A stretch of DNA of 5,047 nucleotides from Clostridiales bacterium (GTDB lineage: Bacteria; Bacillota; Clostridia; Oscillospirales; Acutalibacteraceae): NCBI GenBank assembly GCA_022791355.1, contig JAAVYX010000246.1, forward strand, positions 1 through 5,047. Direction: 5' to 3'. A program made the translations under genes and the position numbers. Below, in pieces: positions 2,106-5,047 of this stretch; positions within the stretch are counted from its first letter, which is position 1; every line of letters starts with the position of its first letter. A model generated the notes under the pieces. It was not told the DNA's origin and made no database searches. It saw only the letters and a list, made by a program, of their open reading frames with translations.

Positions 2106-5047
2106 ATGAAATTCGCTCTGCGCAGGCCGCTTGCGTCGGCTTTGGCCGCCGCCCTGCTGGCCTCCTCCGCCCTGACCGGCGGGTCCTTCGCCATGTCCGG
2201 CGCGGCCGCCAATACGGCAGCGCCCATGTCCTACTTAAAGGGAGATATTTCCAGTTCGGTTTATGTAAACAGCATCTCCGGCGCGGCCGCACAGGAGGCC
2301 AGCAAGCTTTTCGACCATAAGGCCGACACGGTCTTCGCCGCTGCTTCCGCGCCTACGGACCAGGCGCCGGCGGCTGTTTCCTTCAAGATTTTTTATGCCG
2401 AAACGGTCAGACGCTACGCCCTTGTTTCCGGGGACGACCCGGCCCAGGACCCCAAGTCCTGGGTCCTTTACGGACGGAATCAGGACGGGGAGGACTGGAC
2501 GGCTGTCGACAGCCAGGAAAGCCAGACCTTTTCTCAGCGGGGGGAGCGCAAGGTCTTTGACGTCGCCTCTCCCGCCTCCTACAGTCAGTATAAGCTGGAG
2601 GTCACCGGCAATAACGGCGGCGGTGGTCTCCGTCTGGCCGAACTGCAAATCGCCACAGGTGAGGACGTAAATCTGCATCTGACCTGGCCGGCCGGCGCCT
2701 GGAACGAGGGTACGCCCCAGGACTGGGCAGTCAACGCCAGCGAGGAGGTCAAGACCGCCACTCTGGAGGCCTTTAACGTCGCCTACAACCGCCTGCTGGA
2801 CGCCGGCTACAATATCGGCCGGGAAAGATTCGGCGGCGGGCCCAACAGTCTGGGCGCTTGGTCTAACTATGTGAACCTCCAGTGCGAGGGCTCCTTCAAC
2901 GACAATCCGGGCGACCCCTGGAATATGAATCGCAACTGGGGGATGCTGGTAGCTGCCAGGCCGGGGGTAGTCTTCGCAGTCAAGGGCAACTTGGCCAAGA
3001 CCTGCGCCCCTACCTTGATCGCCTACGGCAACGATATCGAGTGGACCGATCCCGCTACCGGCAAGACCCATATTTATCAGGTCTTCAGCGGCAATACCAC
3101 CGTGAAAAAGGATTTGGACGGGACCGACGCCGGCTGGCCGGGCTACGGCGCGGGTACCGGCGCGCCCAAGGCCGTTCAGGCCGCCATGGAGGAGGCCTAC
3201 ATCCAGAGCGGCTGGTATAACGGCAGCTTCGGCGCGCCCTACAATCTGGGCTTTCCCGCCGGCCGGGCCCAGGAGGAGGACGGGGTCTGGTTCCAGGAGT
3301 TCTTCGGCAACGACAGTACCGGCAGCTCTCCCCAGGCCGGCCGGAACGGCGACTATGGTATTTCTTACCTGGTCGGCTCTGAGGCGCGGCCGGACGAGGC
3401 CTACATCGTCACCGACGGGATTTTAACCGTTTGGGCTTCTACCTGGGAAAATGTGGATTCGGGGGCCGTCGACCGCTTTTCGGCCACCGGCCGGCCGGTG
3501 GGCAACCAGTTTCTCGACCAGGACGGCAGCACGGTACAGGAGTTTGAAAAGGCCCGTATCCAGCTCTCCCCCGACGGAACGGCGCAGGTTTTCTACAAGG
3601 AGGGCCGTTTTGAGAGTCTTGCCTTAACCGGCGGCGCGGCCATGCAGAACGCTCTGACCGATGGACAAAGCATAACGATTCTGGCCAAAGAGGGAGCCGA
3701 CTTGACCAAAGCCGCCCTAGAGTATACCCTTTGCGCCGGGACCTCCTGCGATACGCCCAGCGGCGCGGTTCAGGATTTTTCCGAACCGGTGGATTTTACC
3801 CTTACCTCCTATAACGGGACCAAAACCGTCTACACGATTACCATTCTGACCCCCGCCTCCATCCCGGCGGAGGAGCGGGCGGCCGCCAAGGAGGCGGAGA
3901 AGGCCATCACCGCCCTGCCCGACAGCGTCTACCTCAACCACGAGGCGCAGGTAGACGCGGCCCAGGCCGCCTATAACGCCCTCACCCCCGCCGGCAAGCT
4001 GCTGATTTCCGGCCAGGCCCTGACCAGACTCCAGCAGGCTGTGGAGACTATACGGACCCTTGGCCGGCCCATTCGCATCACCTGCGTGGGAGACAGTATC
4101 ACCGAAGGGGTAGGGGTTACTCCCGATACGCCGGAAGGTAAGGCCCAGTATGGATATCCCGCTCAGTTACAGGCTCTGCTGGGCGACGGATACGAGGTTT
4201 TTAACGCCGGCGTCAGCGCCACCAACGTCATCAAGAAGCAGGGCGGCGTGGGGCAGGGCACCACCTTCCCCTATTGGACGACGGCCCGTTACACCCAGGG
4301 CAAGGAGTTCAAGCCGGATATCGCCATTATCATGCTGGGCATTAACGACGCCTCTACCCGCAACTGGAAACAGTCCGGCATTGAGAACATACGGGAGGTC
4401 TTTAAGGAGGATTACCGCACCCTGGTCCGGGAGTATAAGGAGCTGGGCTCTTATGTCTTCATCGTTCTGCCCACAACCTGTTACGGCGGCTGGGTCGAGC
4501 GGATGCCCAACATGGAAAACGATATCATTCCCGCCTTGCAGGAGCTGGCTCAAGAGGAAAACACCGGCCTGATCGACATGCACACCTTCACCGCCGATAA
4601 ACGGGACTGGTTCCCCGACGACCTGCATCCCGGCAATGTCTCCTACGGCTATTTCGCAGCCGAATTTGCAAGACATGTGCGTAACTATGTAGAGCAGGCC
4701 GCCGCCTACGAGCTGGCCGACCTTACGCTGAACGGTTCCACCATTGCGGATTTCGATCCCGCCGTCACCGAATATACGGTCAAGCTGGAGGAGGGGGAGG
4801 AAATCCCCGAGGTCGCCGCCGCGGCCGCCTACGCCGGCGCCGGCGTGACCTGCTCCAAGGCCGACAGCCGGGGCGTTGTCCGCATCTCGGTCACCTCGGC
4901 CGACGGCCGATACCAGCAGATCTACAGTATCGCCTTTCAGGGCGGGGTAGCGATCCTTCCCGGCGACCTGAACGCGGACGGCAGGGTAACGATTCAGGAC
5001 GTTATGGAGGCCTGTAAGGTGCTGGCCCGCCAGTCGGCCGGCAAGGC
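2106..5047 (+). CDS. Secreted multidomain SGNH/GDSL esterase with LGFP-like and dockerin modules (3' partial)
   Basis: At least 980 codons without a stop; the C-terminus lies beyond the window. Residues 1-29 are a signal peptide (Arg-rich start, Ala/Leu core, likely cut after Ala29 or Ala35). About 42-186 resemble an F5/8 type C (discoidin) carbohydrate-binding module. About 195-450 look like an LGFP-type wall-binding region; the clearest repeat is at 375-400, with LGFPAG at 381-386. About 505-580 form a beta module ending TVYTITI; about 587-652 are a helical Ala-rich spacer. The SGNH domain is about 655-862: GDSIT with Ser664, Asn-Ala-Gly at 700-702, GIND with Asn747, and DDLHPG with Asp838 and His841, so all catalytic blocks are intact. 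A cadherin-like beta-sandwich spans about 868-945. A dockerin-type calcium loop starts at 953 (Asp954, Asn956, Asp958, Asp965); its usual second repeat would lie past the edge. Likely role: removing ester groups from surface or plant glycans while bound to glycan or a cohesin scaffold; substrate is unproven. Confidence 0.85.
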   Translation, partial: MKFALRRPLASALAAALLASSALTGGSFAMSGAAANTAAPMSYLKGDISSSVYVNSISGAAAQEASKLFDHKADTVFAAASAPTDQAPAAVSFKIFYAETVRRYALVSGDDPAQDPKSWVLYGRNQDGEDWTAVDSQESQTFSQRGERKVFDVASPASYSQYKLEVTGNNGGGGLRLAELQIATGEDVNLHLTWPAGAWNEGTPQDWAVNASEEVKTATLEAFNVAYNRLLDAGYNIGRERFGGGPNSLGAWSNYVNLQCEGSFNDNPGDPWNMNRNWGMLVAARPGVVFAVKGNLAKTCAPTLIAYGNDIEWTDPATGKTHIYQVFSGNTTVKKDLDGTDAGWPGYGAGTGAPKAVQAAMEEAYIQSGWYNGSFGAPYNLGFPAGRAQEEDGVWFQEFFGNDSTGSSPQAGRNGDYGISYLVGSEARPDEAYIVTDGILTVWASTWENVDSGAVDRFSATGRPVGNQFLDQDGSTVQEFEKARIQLSPDGTAQVFYKEGRFESLALTGGAAMQNALTDGQSITILAKEGADLTKAALEYTLCAGTSCDTPSGAVQDFSEPVDFTLTSYNGTKTVYTITILTPASIPAEERAAAKEAEKAITALPDSVYLNHEAQVDAAQAAYNALTPAGKLLISGQALTRLQQAVETIRTLGRPIRITCVGDSITEGVGVTPDTPEGKAQYGYPAQLQALLGDGYEVFNAGVSATNVIKKQGGVGQGTTFPYWTTARYTQGKEFKPDIAIIMLGINDASTRNWKQSGIENIREVFKEDYRTLVREYKELGSYVFIVLPTTCYGGWVERMPNMENDIIPALQELAQEENTGLIDMHTFTADKRDWFPDDLHPGNVSYGYFAAEFARHVRNYVEQAAAYELADLTLNGSTIADFDPAVTEYTVKLEEGEEIPEVAAAAAYAGAGVTCSKADSRGVVRISVTSADGRYQQIYSIAFQGGVAILPGDLNADGRVTIQDVMEACKVLARQSAGK

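Noticed and set aside
2098..2109. Three-codon reading frame (ATG to TGA) overlapping the start of the large gene as ATGA
   Set aside because: Only 2 bases separate it from the AGGAG site, which is too close for good initiation; probably coincidence.
2235..3071. 278-residue minus-strand reading frame inside the large plus-strand gene
   Set aside because: It is fully antisense to clear discoidin-like and LGFP-like coding sequence, in GC-rich DNA where long shadow frames are common. Its translation shows no family I recognise.
4167..4676. 169-residue minus-strand reading frame
   Set aside because: Antisense shadow of the SGNH catalytic domain, whose motifs are unmistakable on the plus strand.

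Overview
The window fits a Gram-positive anaerobe of the Clostridia (Bacillota), perhaps an Oscillospiraceae relative. The signs are a GC-rich coding style, AGGAG-type ribosome binding sites, and a large secreted protein that joins discoidin-like, LGFP-like, SGNH esterase, cadherin-like and dockerin-type modules. The organism is inferred from these features only; no housekeeping gene is present to confirm it.

Layout. Positions 1-640 hold no convincing gene. They are dense in inverted repeats, including a possible pseudoknot, and may encode a large structured RNA whose strand I cannot fix. Positions 640-760 hold hairpins followed by T-tracts when read on the minus strand, and look like tandem terminators for the gene at 769-1686. 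That minus-strand gene encodes a membrane-anchored SGNH-fold hydrolase with a Pro/Ser/Ala-rich stalk. Positions 1687-2105 form an AT-rich divergent control region with candidate promoters in both directions, two palindromes and three direct repeats spaced exactly one helical turn apart. From 2106 to the right edge a single open reading frame of at least 980 codons runs out of the window on the plus strand.

The two proteins share the SGNH/GDSL esterase fold but have different architectures and are transcribed away from a shared control region. One is probably tethered to the cell membrane. The other is secreted and probably attached to glycan or a protein scaffold. The simplest reading is a pair of surface enzymes that remove acyl (for example acetyl) groups from polysaccharide or cell-wall glycan. 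Substrate and co-regulation are inference. The points that most deserve a second look are the structured region at the left and the helically phased repeats in the control region.
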